Below are positions 7,180 to 12,633 of a DNA stretch of 12,633 nt, in pieces. The position numbers and the translations under genes were made by a program. The notes beneath the pieces are model-generated. The model worked only from the letters and a program-made list of their open reading frames with translations. It did not search any database and had not been told where the DNA came from. Location of the stretch: NCBI GenBank assembly GCA_002687025.1, contig NYZG01000429.1, positions 1-12,633 of the forward strand, in the 5' to 3' direction. Each line of letters starts with the position of its first letter. Position 1 is the stretch's first letter. The stretch comes from Candidatus Poribacteria bacterium. Lineage in GTDB: Bacteria > Poribacteria > WGA-4E > GCA-2687025.

Positions 7180-8388
7180 CTACGCGAACAGGCCCTCGGC
7201 CTGCATCGCTTCCAGCGCATCCCCTATCGCCGCCGCCGCTTCCGCGACATCCGCCTCGCCATGCGAGAACGACGGATAGCACACGGTGTACAGCATGACG
7301 CCGCGTGTCAGGGCCTCGCCTTCGAGCCGCGTCCTCAGGGCGGCACAGCCCGGCAGCGTCAGCTCCGGCATCGGGGCCAATCCCCGGAAGCGTGGCGGAA
7401 TCCCGAGCCGCGCGCAGTGGGCGTTGACCCCGGCCATGAGCTGGTTCCCGCGCTCCCAGAGAGCCCCGATGACGTCCTCCTGCTCGTACGTGTCGAGCGC
7501 TGCGCGGGCCGCGGCCAACCCCAGCGTGTCGCCACCGAACGTAGACGAGATGCTCACGTCCGCCACGCGCTCCATCACGTTCGCGCGGCCCACGTAGCAC
7601 GACAGCGGCACGCCGTTCGAGATGCCCTTCGCGAACACGGCCAGGCCGGGCGTGACGCCGAAGTACTCCTGCGCCCCTCCGATCGCCAGGCGGAATCCGG
7701 TGACGATCTCGTCGAAGATGAGCAGCGCGCCGTGTCGTTTGGTCAGTTCTCGCATGTCGGTCAGAAACGCGTGGCCCCTCTCGATATCCGCATACCCGCA
7801 CGCCACGCTCACTGCCGCGATCTCGCCCGGCGCATCGCGGAAGGCATCCTCATACGGCGACGCATCGCCCCACGGCAGGCTTCGATACGTCCCCTGCGTA
7901 GCCTCAGGCACGCCCGGCCCGGACATGCGGTTCACCCATCCGTGGTATCCGCACGTAAGAAGGAGGTCGCGTCCGGTGAACGCCCGCGCCAGCCGATGCG
8001 CGGCAGCCATCGCCTCGCCGCCTGTCTTAAGGAACCGGACGCTCTCCGCGCAGGGAATGAGACGAGCGAGGCGCTCGGCGACGTCCACCTCGATCGGGTG
8101 CGGGTAGCTGAAGATGACGCCGTCTTCGAGTTGACGTCGAACCGCGTCGTCCACGGCGGGGAAACGGTGGCCCAGCGTGATGGGCCCCAGCCCGCCGCGG
8201 AAGTCGATGTATTCGTTGCCGTCGATGTCCCACACCCGGCAGCCGTCGCCACGCGCGATGTAGCACGGCTCCACGCCGCGCAACGGCTCGCGGGCGGCCT
8301 TGGAGTGGGTCTGCGTCGCCAACGGGATCGACTGTACGGCGCGGTCGCGCAGTCGCCAGGACTTCTCGACGCTTCGCGCGGTGGCCAT
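7180..8388 (-). CDS. Class-III PLP aminotransferase (GSAM-like)
   Basis: Predicted 402-aa fold-type I PLP enzyme, class III, nearest in style to glutamate-1-semialdehyde aminomutase relatives. Visible features are VWDIDGNEYIDFRGGLGPITLGH (52-74), LKTGGEAMAAAHRLARAFTGR (120-140), CGYHGW (146-151, the aromatic/His pair stacking on PLP), LIFDEIVTGFR (223-233) with D226 for the pyridine nitrogen, and AKGISNG (253-259) with K254 as the likely Schiff-base lysine. HemL proper has a GGGxP stretch after this lysine, which is replaced here, so an amino-sugar, amino-acid or cyclitol substrate is more likely than a haem role. ATG at 8388 follows AGGGGA by 6 bases; an in-frame ATG at 8433 lies inside the upstream inverted repeat. 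It is the first gene of a three-gene operon. Confidence 0.85.
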   Translation of the reverse strand: MATARSVEKSWRLRDRAVQSIPLATQTHSKAAREPLRGVEPCYIARGDGCRVWDIDGNEYIDFRGGLGPITLGHRFPAVDDAVRRQLEDGVIFSYPHPIEVDVAERLARLIPCAESVRFLKTGGEAMAAAHRLARAFTGRDLLLTCGYHGWVNRMSGPGVPEATQGTYRSLPWGDASPYEDAFRDAPGEIAAVSVACGYADIERGHAFLTDMRELTKRHGALLIFDEIVTGFRLAIGGAQEYFGVTPGLAVFAKGISNGVPLSCYVGRANVMERVADVSISSTFGGDTLGLAAARAALDTYEQEDVIGALWERGNQLMAGVNAHCARLGIPPRFRGLAPMPELTLPGCAALRTRLEGEALTRGVMLYTVCYPSFSHGEADVAEAAAAIGDALEAMQAEGLFA

Positions 8389-8410
8389 TGCGTATCCCCT
8401 GAACGGCGAG

Positions 8411-8452
8411 CGCACAGGTCGGGCGCCCGACACACGGGGCCCGACCTGTGCG
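8411..8452 (-). promoter_or_regulatory. 13-bp perfect inverted repeat at the predicted start of the aminotransferase transcript
   Basis: CGCACAGGTCGGG (8411-8423) and CCCGACCTGTGCG (8440-8452) are exact inverted copies. A further C-G pair and an inner CCC/GGG set shrink the loop to about 7 bases. Inside it lies the 14-base palindrome GTCGGGCGCCCGAC (8418-8431), so the left arm can fold two ways. It starts about where transcription should begin from the promoter at 8458-8486 and ends just before the ribosome site. It may be a repressor operator or a 5' mRNA structure. Confidence 0.6.
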
Positions 8453-8457
8453 GGGCG

Positions 8458-8486
8458 AGTGTAGTACCGCGGCGGCCGTCACACAA
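8458..8486 (-). promoter_or_regulatory. Putative sigma70-type promoter of the aminotransferase operon
   Basis: On the minus strand TTGTGT (8486-8481), a 17-base spacer and TACACT (8463-8458) match 3 and 4 of 6 consensus bases. Transcription would begin near 8451, at the outer edge of the 13-bp inverted repeat. Confidence 0.4.
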
Positions 8487-9017
8487 CGAAGGCGTGCCGA
8501 CCGGGGCATGCGGCCGCTCACGCCCTCCGGCAGAGGGACGGCCCACGATTGCCGCAGACGCGTGGCTCGCGCGACGCCGGTCGTCACCGGTCTGTGGCGC
8601 GGGCCAGCCGCTCTGTGCGTGTGGCCCTGGGCAGCCCATGGGGTAGCACGCTCGGTCGACCCCGCGGCGGATCGGGGAGCAATGGCACAGGCGCCAACCA
8701 CGTTCCTCTACAATGCCCTGGCGACTCGCGGCCCCACCGGGAGGCGAGACGCGCGGCGGCGCGGCGACCCAGCTACAGCGCACGCTTGCCGAGTACCTCG
8801 CGCGCGAGGCGCGAGGGACGACACCTGCGGACATGCGCTAGGGTGTGCGCCGGAGCCATATCCTCATGGCCGTGGTAGCACACCGGTACGGAACGTCGGC
8901 ACGCCCGAGACGCGCGCCGGGCCGCACACAGCCCGGGCCTCTTGCAGCCTGGGGACACGGCGTTGACGCTCGAATCCCTGCGGTACGCGCATCCTTGCCC
9001 AAAGCCATCGATTTCGG
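8487..9017. other. Intergenic stretch without a recognised gene
   Basis: About 530 bases separating the divergent aminotransferase operon and the str operon. The open frames here are Arg/Ala/Pro-rich and low in conserved patterns, as expected of chance frames in GC-rich DNA, and lack ribosome sites. Small structures seen are CCCTC/GAGGG (8523-8537) and the 14-base palindrome CCTCGCGCGCGAGG (8796-8809) followed by a direct copy of CGCGAGG (8810-8816). No tRNA, rRNA or transposase remnant was recognised. Confidence 0.5.
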
Positions 9018-9046
9018 TTGACAGCCGTCGGCCCACCTCCTATCAT
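9018..9046 (+). promoter_or_regulatory. Strong sigma70-type promoter P1 of the str operon leader
   Basis: TTGACA (9018-9023, perfect -35), a 17-base spacer and TATCAT (9041-9046, 5 of 6 for -10). Transcription would start near 9053, where GTCAT-N4-ATGAC (9053-9066) forms a small stem at the 5' end. This is the best promoter in the window and faces rpsL. Confidence 0.75.
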
Positions 9047-9070
9047 ACTCCCGTCATACCGATGACACTG

Positions 9071-9099
9071 CGGAAAGCCTGTTCTCATGCGGCTTTCCG
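9071..9099 (+). other. Perfect 9-bp leader hairpin
   Basis: CGGAAAGCC (9071-9079) pairs with GGCTTTCCG (9091-9099). Bases CCTGTTCTC (9078-9086), partly in the loop, are the exact reverse complement of GAGAACAGG (9223-9231), so the loop could pair with the downstream element. Confidence 0.6.
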
Positions 9100-9159
9100 T
9101 GCCGTCCTGCACACCAAGCAGTGCTGAGCAAACCCAGTCGGTTTACAGGCCCCAACGGC

Positions 9160-9188
9160 TTGACCATGCTCGGGATGCCCGCTAGTAT
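9160..9188 (+). promoter_or_regulatory. Second sigma70-type promoter P2 of the str leader
   Basis: TTGACC (9160-9165, 5 of 6), a 17-base spacer and TAGTAT (9183-9188, 4 of 6). Start expected near 9195. The spacer contains CGGG-ATG-CCCG (9171-9181). Tandem promoters are common ahead of ribosomal protein operons. Confidence 0.6.
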
Positions 9189-9348
9189 TGCTTGTTTGCG
9201 GGGTATGATCTCGCGCGCGTTCGAGAACAGGGGGGTTCTCCGACTGTCAGGCGTGATCGTGGCCAGACGGATCGGGTGCTCGCACGGAGGAAGGGAGTCG
9301 CGGCGCACTAGCGTATCGATTGACCTCAACCGACCCGTTCGCGAACAC

Positions 9349-9370
9349 GCCCCTTCGGGGCTTTCTTTAT
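9349..9370 (+). terminator. Intrinsic terminator or attenuator ahead of rpsL
   Basis: GCCCC (9349-9353), loop TTC and GGGGC (9357-9361) form a compact GC stem followed by TTTCTTTAT (9362-9370), the standard rho-independent form. It ends 61 bases before the rpsL start and lies downstream of both promoters. It must therefore either end a small RNA or be read through in a controlled way. Confidence 0.7.
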
Positions 9371-9405
9371 GTATGGATTCGACGGTTCGACAGCTATCGC
9401 AGGCA

Positions 9406-9418
9406 CGTTAGGCTAACG
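9406..9418 (+). promoter_or_regulatory. Palindrome directly before the rpsL ribosome site
   Basis: CGTTAG-G-CTAACG is a perfect palindrome around one base, ending 13 bases before the rpsL ATG. It overlaps the -10 of a weak third promoter candidate (TCGACA 9387-9392, 16 bases, TAGGCT 9409-9414), which would bypass the upstream terminator. Operator or chance cannot be separated by eye. Confidence 0.35.
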
Positions 9419-9431
9419 CCGGGGGCGCGCA

Positions 9432-9803
9432 ATGCCGACAGTCAATCAGTTGGTCCGTCGTGGGCGCAAGCGCCAGACGAAGAAGAGCAAGTCGCCGGCC
9501 CTACAGGGGGCTCCGCAGCGAAGAGGCGTGTGCCTGCAGGTGCGCACCGATACGCCGAAGAAGCCGAACTCCGCGCTGCGCAAGGTCGCGCGTGTACGGC
9601 TCTCGAACGGCCGCGAAGTCACCGCCTACATACCGGGTGTTGACCACAACCTGAACGAGCACTCGATGGTGCTGGTCCGCGGCGGGAACGTGCGCGACCT
9701 GCCCAACGTCGGGTACCACGTCGTGCGCGGCGTGCTCGACTGCGCGGGCGTCGACAATCGCAAGCAGGGGCGCTCCAAATACGGGTCCAAGCGGCCGAAC
9801 TAA
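9432..9803 (+). CDS. rpsL: Small ribosomal subunit protein uS12
   Basis: Decoding-centre protein of the 30S subunit, 123 aa, alignable without gaps to E. coli S12 (124 aa). It begins MPTVNQLVRRGRKR and has TPKKPNSALRKVARVRL (41-57) with K43 kept, and the end SKYGSKRPN. The second decoding loop reads RGGNVRDLPNVGYH (83-96), where E. coli and nearly all bacteria have RGGRVKDLPGVRYH. The differences are N86, R88, N92 and G94; D89, the methylthiolation site, and P91 are kept. K88R alone is a classic streptomycin-resistance change in E. coli and Mycobacterium tuberculosis. ATG at 9432 follows the G-rich CGGGGGCG. First gene of the str operon, 18 bases before rpsG. Confidence in identity is very high; the loop reading was checked against the codons (AAC GTG CGC GAC CTG CCC AAC GTC GGG). 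Confidence 0.98.
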   Translation: MPTVNQLVRRGRKRQTKKSKSPALQGAPQRRGVCLQVRTDTPKKPNSALRKVARVRLSNGREVTAYIPGVDHNLNEHSMVLVRGGNVRDLPNVGYHVVRGVLDCAGVDNRKQGRSKYGSKRPN

Positions 9804-9821
9804 CGCCACGGAGATTGCAGG

Positions 9822-10295
9822 ATGCCCAGACGGGGTGAAGTCGTCCGCCAACGCACGCTGCCGGACCCGGTGTACGGCAGTCGCGACTTGCAGAAATTCA
9901 TCAACTGCATCATGCACGGCGGCAAGAAGAGCGTCGCCGAGCGCGTCGTATACGGCTCGTTCGACCTAATGCAAGAGCGCACGGGTCGCAGCCCCCTCGA
10001 GCTCTTCGAAGAGGCCCTCGACAACGTGAAGCCCATCGTCGAAATCAGACCGCGACGAGTCGGCGCGCAGACGTATCAGGTGCCCGTAGAGGTCCGGCCG
10101 GAGCGTCGGCTGTCCCTTGCGTTCCGCTGGGTCATCGAGTCTGCCCGCAAGCAGCGCGGCGAGAAGTCGATGTCAGCGCGACTCGCCGGCGAGTTCCTCG
10201 ACGCCGCCCGGAACGAGGGCAACGCCATCCGGCGCAAGCAAGAGATTCACCGCATGGCCGAGGCCAATAAGGCCTTTTCTCACTATCGTTGGTAA
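9822..10295 (+). CDS. rpsG: Small ribosomal subunit protein uS7
   Basis: Primary 16S rRNA binding protein that organises the 30S head and lies near the E site; 157 aa, normal for bacteria. Landmarks are the N-terminal MPRRGEVVRQRTLPDPVYGS, NCIMHGGKKSVAERVVYG (28-45), the ENVKP-like LDNVKPIVEIRPRRVGAQTYQVPVEVRPER (66-95) and the C-terminal NKAFSHYRW. ATG at 9822 follows GGAG (9810-9813), 18 bases after rpsL. In E. coli S7 represses the str mRNA by binding the rpsL-rpsG gap, which there is about 100 bases; here the gap is too short to hold such a site, so regulation, if any, must use another structure. Confidence 0.98.
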   Translation: MPRRGEVVRQRTLPDPVYGSRDLQKFINCIMHGGKKSVAERVVYGSFDLMQERTGRSPLELFEEALDNVKPIVEIRPRRVGAQTYQVPVEVRPERRLSLAFRWVIESARKQRGEKSMSARLAGEFLDAARNEGNAIRRKQEIHRMAEANKAFSHYRW

Positions 10296-10302
10296 TGCGA
10301 CA

Positions 10303-10327
10303 GACCGGGGCCCCAGTGGCCCCGGTC
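10303..10327 (+). other. Perfect 10-bp hairpin between rpsG and fusA
   Basis: GACCGGGGCC (10303-10312) pairs fully with GGCCCCGGTC (10318-10327) around CCAGT. It starts 7 bases after the rpsG stop and ends 17 bases before the fusA start. No T-run follows, so it is more likely an mRNA-processing, stabilising or regulatory element than a terminator. Confidence 0.6.
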
Positions 10328-10344
10328 GCTACGTGTAGGCGAAG

Positions 10345-12441
10345 ATGATGGACGGACGAAGCTTCTCGCTCGGAAAAACGCGCAATATCGGCGTCATGGC
10401 GCACATCGACGCCGGTAAGACCACCGTTACCGAGCGCATCCTGTTCTACACCGGACGCACGCACCGCATGGGCGAAGTCCACGACGGCGCGGCCACCATG
10501 GACTGGATGGAGCAGGAGCAGGAACGCGGCATCACCATCACCTCCGCCGCGACGACCGCCGAGTGGCGAGACCACCGGGTCAACATCATCGACACTCCCG
10601 GACACGTGGACTTCACGATCGAGGTTGAGCGGTCGCTGCGAGTGCTGGATGGCGCGGTCGCGGTTTTCTGCGCGGTCGGCGGCGTCGAGCCCCAGTCCGA
10701 GACGGTTTGGAAGCAGGCCGACAGGTACGGCGTCCCCCGCGTAGCGTTCATCAACAAGATGGACCGCGTCGGAGCCGACTTCTTCCGCGTCATTGAGATG
10801 ATGCAGTCTCGCCTGGGCGCCCGCCCGGTCGCGCTGCAACTGCCCATAGGTTCCGAAGACACCTTCGACGGCATCGTCGACCTCATTGAGAAGCGCGCCG
10901 TCCGGTGGGACACGGAGTCCCTGGGCGCCGACTACACCGAGATCGACATCCCAAGCGCCATGGTCGACCAGGTCGACATGTATCGCGAGGAACTCCTCGA
11001 AGCCGCCGCCGAACAGAACGAAGCGCTCATGGACCGCTACTTCGCCGGCGAGGAGATCGCACCGGACGAAATCAGGAGCGCGTTGCGCAAGGCTACTCTC
11101 GCGGGCGATCTCGTCCCCGTGCTGTGTGGCTCGGCGCTCAAGAACATCGGCGTGCAGCGAGTGCTCGATTCCGTGCTGCACTACCTGCCCTCGCCAGTGG
11201 ACGTGCCTGCCATGCAGGCCCAAGACGCCCTGACCGACGAGACGGTGTCTCGCGCGGCCTCGGATAACGAGCCGTTCGCGGCGCTGGCCTTCAAGATCAT
11301 GGCCGATCCGCACGTAGGGAAGCTAGCGTTCCTTCGCGTCTACTCCGGCTCGATGGGAACCGGCGATTTCGGATACAACGCGCGAACGCGATCCAAGGAG
11401 CGCGTGGGTCGCTTGCTCCAGATGCATGCCAACAAGCGTGAAGAACTGAAGCGCGTCTACGCCGGCGACATCGTCGCGGTGGTCGGACTCAAGGGAGTAC
11501 TCACCGGAGACACCCTGAGCGATCCTGGCGAACCCGTCGTCCTCGAATCGATGCACGTCCCGGACCCGGTCCTGAAGATCGCCATCGAGCCGAAGACGAA
11601 GGCGGACCGCGACCGATTGGGCAACGCCCTCGCAAGACTCGCCGAGGAGGATCCGACCTTCCAGGTGTCCAGCGACGAAGAGTCCGGCCAGACCCTGATC
11701 TCAGGGATGGGCGAGCTCCACCTAGAGGTTCTCGTCGAGCGGATGAGGCGCGAATTCAAGGTGGACGCCAATTCCGGCGCGCCGCAGGTCTCCTACCGCG
11801 AGACGTTCCGAAAGGCCACCCGCGCCGAGGCCAGGTTCGTGCGGCAGACCGGCGGGCGAGGCCAATTCGGACACGTCATCCTCGAAGTCGAACCGCAGAG
11901 CCCCGGAGGCGGCTTCGAATTCGTGGATGAGACTACCGGCGGAGCCATCCCGAAGGAGTTCATCCATTCCGTCGAGCGGGGCATCGCCGAAGCGCTCGCG
12001 CAGGGCATCCTCGCAGGATACCCGGTGGTCGATCTCAAGGTCCGCCTTGTGGACGGCTCGTACCACGAGGTGGACTCCTCGGATGTCGCCTTCCACATCG
12101 CCGGATCGATGGCGATCAAGGTGGCCGCGGGCCAGGCTGGCGTGATGCTCTTGGAACCTATGATGGACGTCGAAGTCATCGCGCCCGAGCAGTACCTGGG
12201 CGCCGTCATCGGCGACCTGAGCTCCCGTCGCGGTCAGATCACCGAGACCGACACGCGATCCGCGTCCGTGCAGGCGATCAAGTCACTCGTCCCGCTCGCC
12301 GAGATGTTCGGCTACGTGCGCGAACTCCGCTCGATGACGCAGGGCCGCGCGACATATTCAATGGAACTCGACTCGTACCGCGAAGTGCCGCAGGCCATCG
12401 CGGAAGAACTCATCAACGGCCCTGTGGCTCAGGACGCGTAG
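10345..12441 (+). CDS. fusA: Elongation factor G
   Basis: Ribosomal translocase GTPase of 698 aa, full family length. Domain I has the P-loop AHIDAGKT (19-26), switch II DTPGH (83-87) with catalytic H87, NKMD (137-140) and the G5 element CGSA (261-264). Domain II covers about 309-400 (FAALAFKIMADPHVGKLAFLRVYSG), domain III about 405-480 (SGMGELHLEVLVERMRRE), domain IV about 481-602 (QTGGRGQFGHV; tip SYHEVDSSDVAFH) and domain V the rest (EPMMDVEVIAPEQYLGAVIGDL). The gene begins ATGATG, so the start could be one codon later; the ribosome site AGGCGAAG is modest. The gap to rpsG is 49 bases and contains a strong hairpin. Only one EF-G copy is visible here; the bacterial-type sequence does not suggest the EF-G2 paralogue. 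Confidence 0.98.
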   Translation: MMDGRSFSLGKTRNIGVMAHIDAGKTTVTERILFYTGRTHRMGEVHDGAATMDWMEQEQERGITITSAATTAEWRDHRVNIIDTPGHVDFTIEVERSLRVLDGAVAVFCAVGGVEPQSETVWKQADRYGVPRVAFINKMDRVGADFFRVIEMMQSRLGARPVALQLPIGSEDTFDGIVDLIEKRAVRWDTESLGADYTEIDIPSAMVDQVDMYREELLEAAAEQNEALMDRYFAGEEIAPDEIRSALRKATLAGDLVPVLCGSALKNIGVQRVLDSVLHYLPSPVDVPAMQAQDALTDETVSRAASDNEPFAALAFKIMADPHVGKLAFLRVYSGSMGTGDFGYNARTRSKERVGRLLQMHANKREELKRVYAGDIVAVVGLKGVLTGDTLSDPGEPVVLESMHVPDPVLKIAIEPKTKADRDRLGNALARLAEEDPTFQVSSDEESGQTLISGMGELHLEVLVERMRREFKVDANSGAPQVSYRETFRKATRAEARFVRQTGGRGQFGHVILEVEPQSPGGGFEFVDETTGGAIPKEFIHSVERGIAEALAQGILAGYPVVDLKVRLVDGSYHEVDSSDVAFHIAGSMAIKVAAGQAGVMLLEPMMDVEVIAPEQYLGAVIGDLSSRRGQITETDTRSASVQAIKSLVPLAEMFGYVRELRSMTQGRATYSMELDSYREVPQAIAEELINGPVAQDA

Positions 12442-12454
12442 GGGCAAGAGCCCC
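12441..12454 (+). other. Short hairpin between fusA and tuf
   Basis: GGGGC (12441-12445), loop AAGA and GCCCC (12450-12454) form a 5-bp stem beginning at the last base of the fusA stop codon. No T-run follows. It may shield the fusA end or affect coupling to tuf. Confidence 0.35.
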
Positions 12455-12480
12455 GGAGCGGCGTAAGGAGACGTCAAGAG

Positions 12481-12633
12481 ATGGCACGTGAGAAGTTTGA
12501 GCGAACGAAGCCGCACGTCAACATCGGGACGATCGGTCACGTCGACCACGGCAAGACGACGCTGACTGCCGCGATCACGTCGATCCAGTCGAAGCGTGGG
12601 TTCGCCGAGGTGCGCGATTTCGACAGCATCGAC
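12481..12633 (+). CDS. tuf: Elongation factor Tu, N-terminal part (cut by window edge)
   Basis: GTPase that carries aminoacyl-tRNA to the ribosome. Only 51 codons are in the window: MAREKFERTKPHVNIGTIGH, then VDHGKTTLTAAITSIQS and ending DFDSID. The P-loop GHVDHGKT is at residues 19-26 and the protein start is typical of EF-Tu. ATG at 12481 follows AAGGAG (12465-12470) by 10 bases, with the purine-rich CAAGAG closer. The gene is 39 bases after fusA and completes the classic rpsL-rpsG-fusA-tuf order. Truncation is caused by the window end. Confidence 0.97.
   Translation, partial: MAREKFERTKPHVNIGTIGHVDHGKTTLTAAITSIQSKRGFAEVRDFDSID

Larger units (their letters stand above)
9053..9348 (+). ncRNA. 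Structured str-operon leader or separate small RNA
   Basis: The segment between promoter P1 and the terminator at 9349-9370 has no convincing reading frame. It contains stems GTCAT/ATGAC (9053-9066), CGGAAAGCC/GGCTTTCCG (9071-9099, perfect 9 bp, 11-base loop) and GAGAAC/GTTCTC (9223-9240), plus the palindrome GTTCGCGAAC (9337-9346). A purine-rich GGAGGAAGGGAG (9286-9297) looks like a Shine-Dalgarno sequence but no start codon follows at a useful distance. From P1 the RNA would be about 315 bases, and from P2 about 175. I compared it by eye with RNase P, tmRNA, SRP and 6S RNA and saw no match. Either it is an attenuating leader of rpsL or an independent RNA gene; the choice is inference. Confidence 0.45.

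Noticed and set aside
7180..8388. Naming the aminotransferase hemL (glutamate-1-semialdehyde aminomutase).
   Set aside because: The lysine region reads AKGISNG and lacks the GGGxP stretch of HemL, and the operon partners are amidohydrolases, not haem genes.
8676..8704. Minus-strand sequence with TTGGCGCC and ATTGCT resembling a sigma54 -24/-12 promoter.
   Set aside because: The GG and GC elements are 13 bases apart, not the required 10.
8713..8841. 42-codon plus-strand frame starting MPWRLAAPPGGE and ending with a plausible helix TQLQRTLAEYLAREARGTTPADMR-stop split across Leu/Ala/Glu residues.
   Set aside because: No ribosome site before the ATG, no homologue recognised, and similar short frames are frequent in GC-rich DNA.
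8448..8966. Long plus-strand open frame (172 codons) in the intergenic region, and minus-strand frames of 224-300 codons overlapping it.
   Set aside because: Composition is dominated by Arg, Ala, Pro and Gly with no conserved pattern, and the minus frames run through the aminotransferase gene out of phase. Absence of stops is explained by base composition.
9223..9240. GTTCGAG at 9219-9225 as a tRNA T-loop.
   Set aside because: The flanking bases do not form a 5-bp T stem, and no D-arm, anticodon arm or acceptor stem could be drawn.
9320..9348. TTGACC at 9320-9325 as a third -35 element.
   Set aside because: No -10-like hexamer at 15-19 bases; that position falls in the terminator stem.
9374..9385. 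TGGATTCGACGG resembles the 5' end of tmRNA (ssrA).
   Set aside because: A tmRNA needs about 350 bases and a tRNA-like 3' end, but rpsL begins 46 bases later and neither a tag reading frame nor the T-arm is present. The match is about a dozen bases only.

Overview
GC-rich bacterial chromosome from a lineage I cannot place. The housekeeping genes (rpsO-pnp; rpsL-rpsG-fusA-tuf) are plainly bacterial and full length where complete. The mix of a cytoplasmic GH20-like hydrolase, PF04909-type amidohydrolases and a class-III aminotransferase resembles uncultivated groups such as Latescibacterota, Poribacteria, Planctomycetota or Armatimonadota. That placement is only an impression.

Layout. (1) 1-2283, minus strand: rpsO (S15) followed by pnp (polynucleotide phosphorylase, cut by the left window edge at the start of its S1 domain). 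Both appear to start at TTG behind strong Shine-Dalgarno sequences. (2) 2495-4327, plus strand: an orphan REC-PAS-AAA+-Fis response regulator of the NtrC type. (3) 4557-5558, plus strand: a GH20-like hydrolase, preceded by two tandem perfect hairpins. (4) 8388-5574, minus strand, convergent with the GH20 gene: a tightly packed three-gene operon of a class-III PLP aminotransferase, an amidohydrolase with an intact metal site, and a second TIM-barrel protein of the same family that lacks the metal ligands. The two amidohydrolase genes overlap by ATGA. (5) 8389-9431: about 1 kb without a convincing protein gene. It holds a promoter and a 13-bp inverted repeat for the minus-strand operon. It also holds two strong tandem sigma70-type promoters, several leader hairpins and one intrinsic terminator ahead of rpsL. 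(6) 9432-12633, plus strand: the str operon rpsL-rpsG-fusA-tuf, with tuf cut by the right edge and hairpins between rpsG/fusA and fusA/tuf.

How it works together. Regions 1 and 6 are core translation and RNA-decay operons. Regions 3 and 4 look like a small accessory metabolic locus, perhaps handling amino-sugar or amino-group-bearing compounds; no substrate can be deduced. The least expected signals are the S12 (RpsL) 86-94 loop, which departs from the near-universal sequence and includes an Arg at the streptomycin-resistance position 88, and the str-operon leader, which looks like an undescribed attenuator or a separate small RNA. I found no defence system, CRISPR array, mobile element, tRNA or rRNA.
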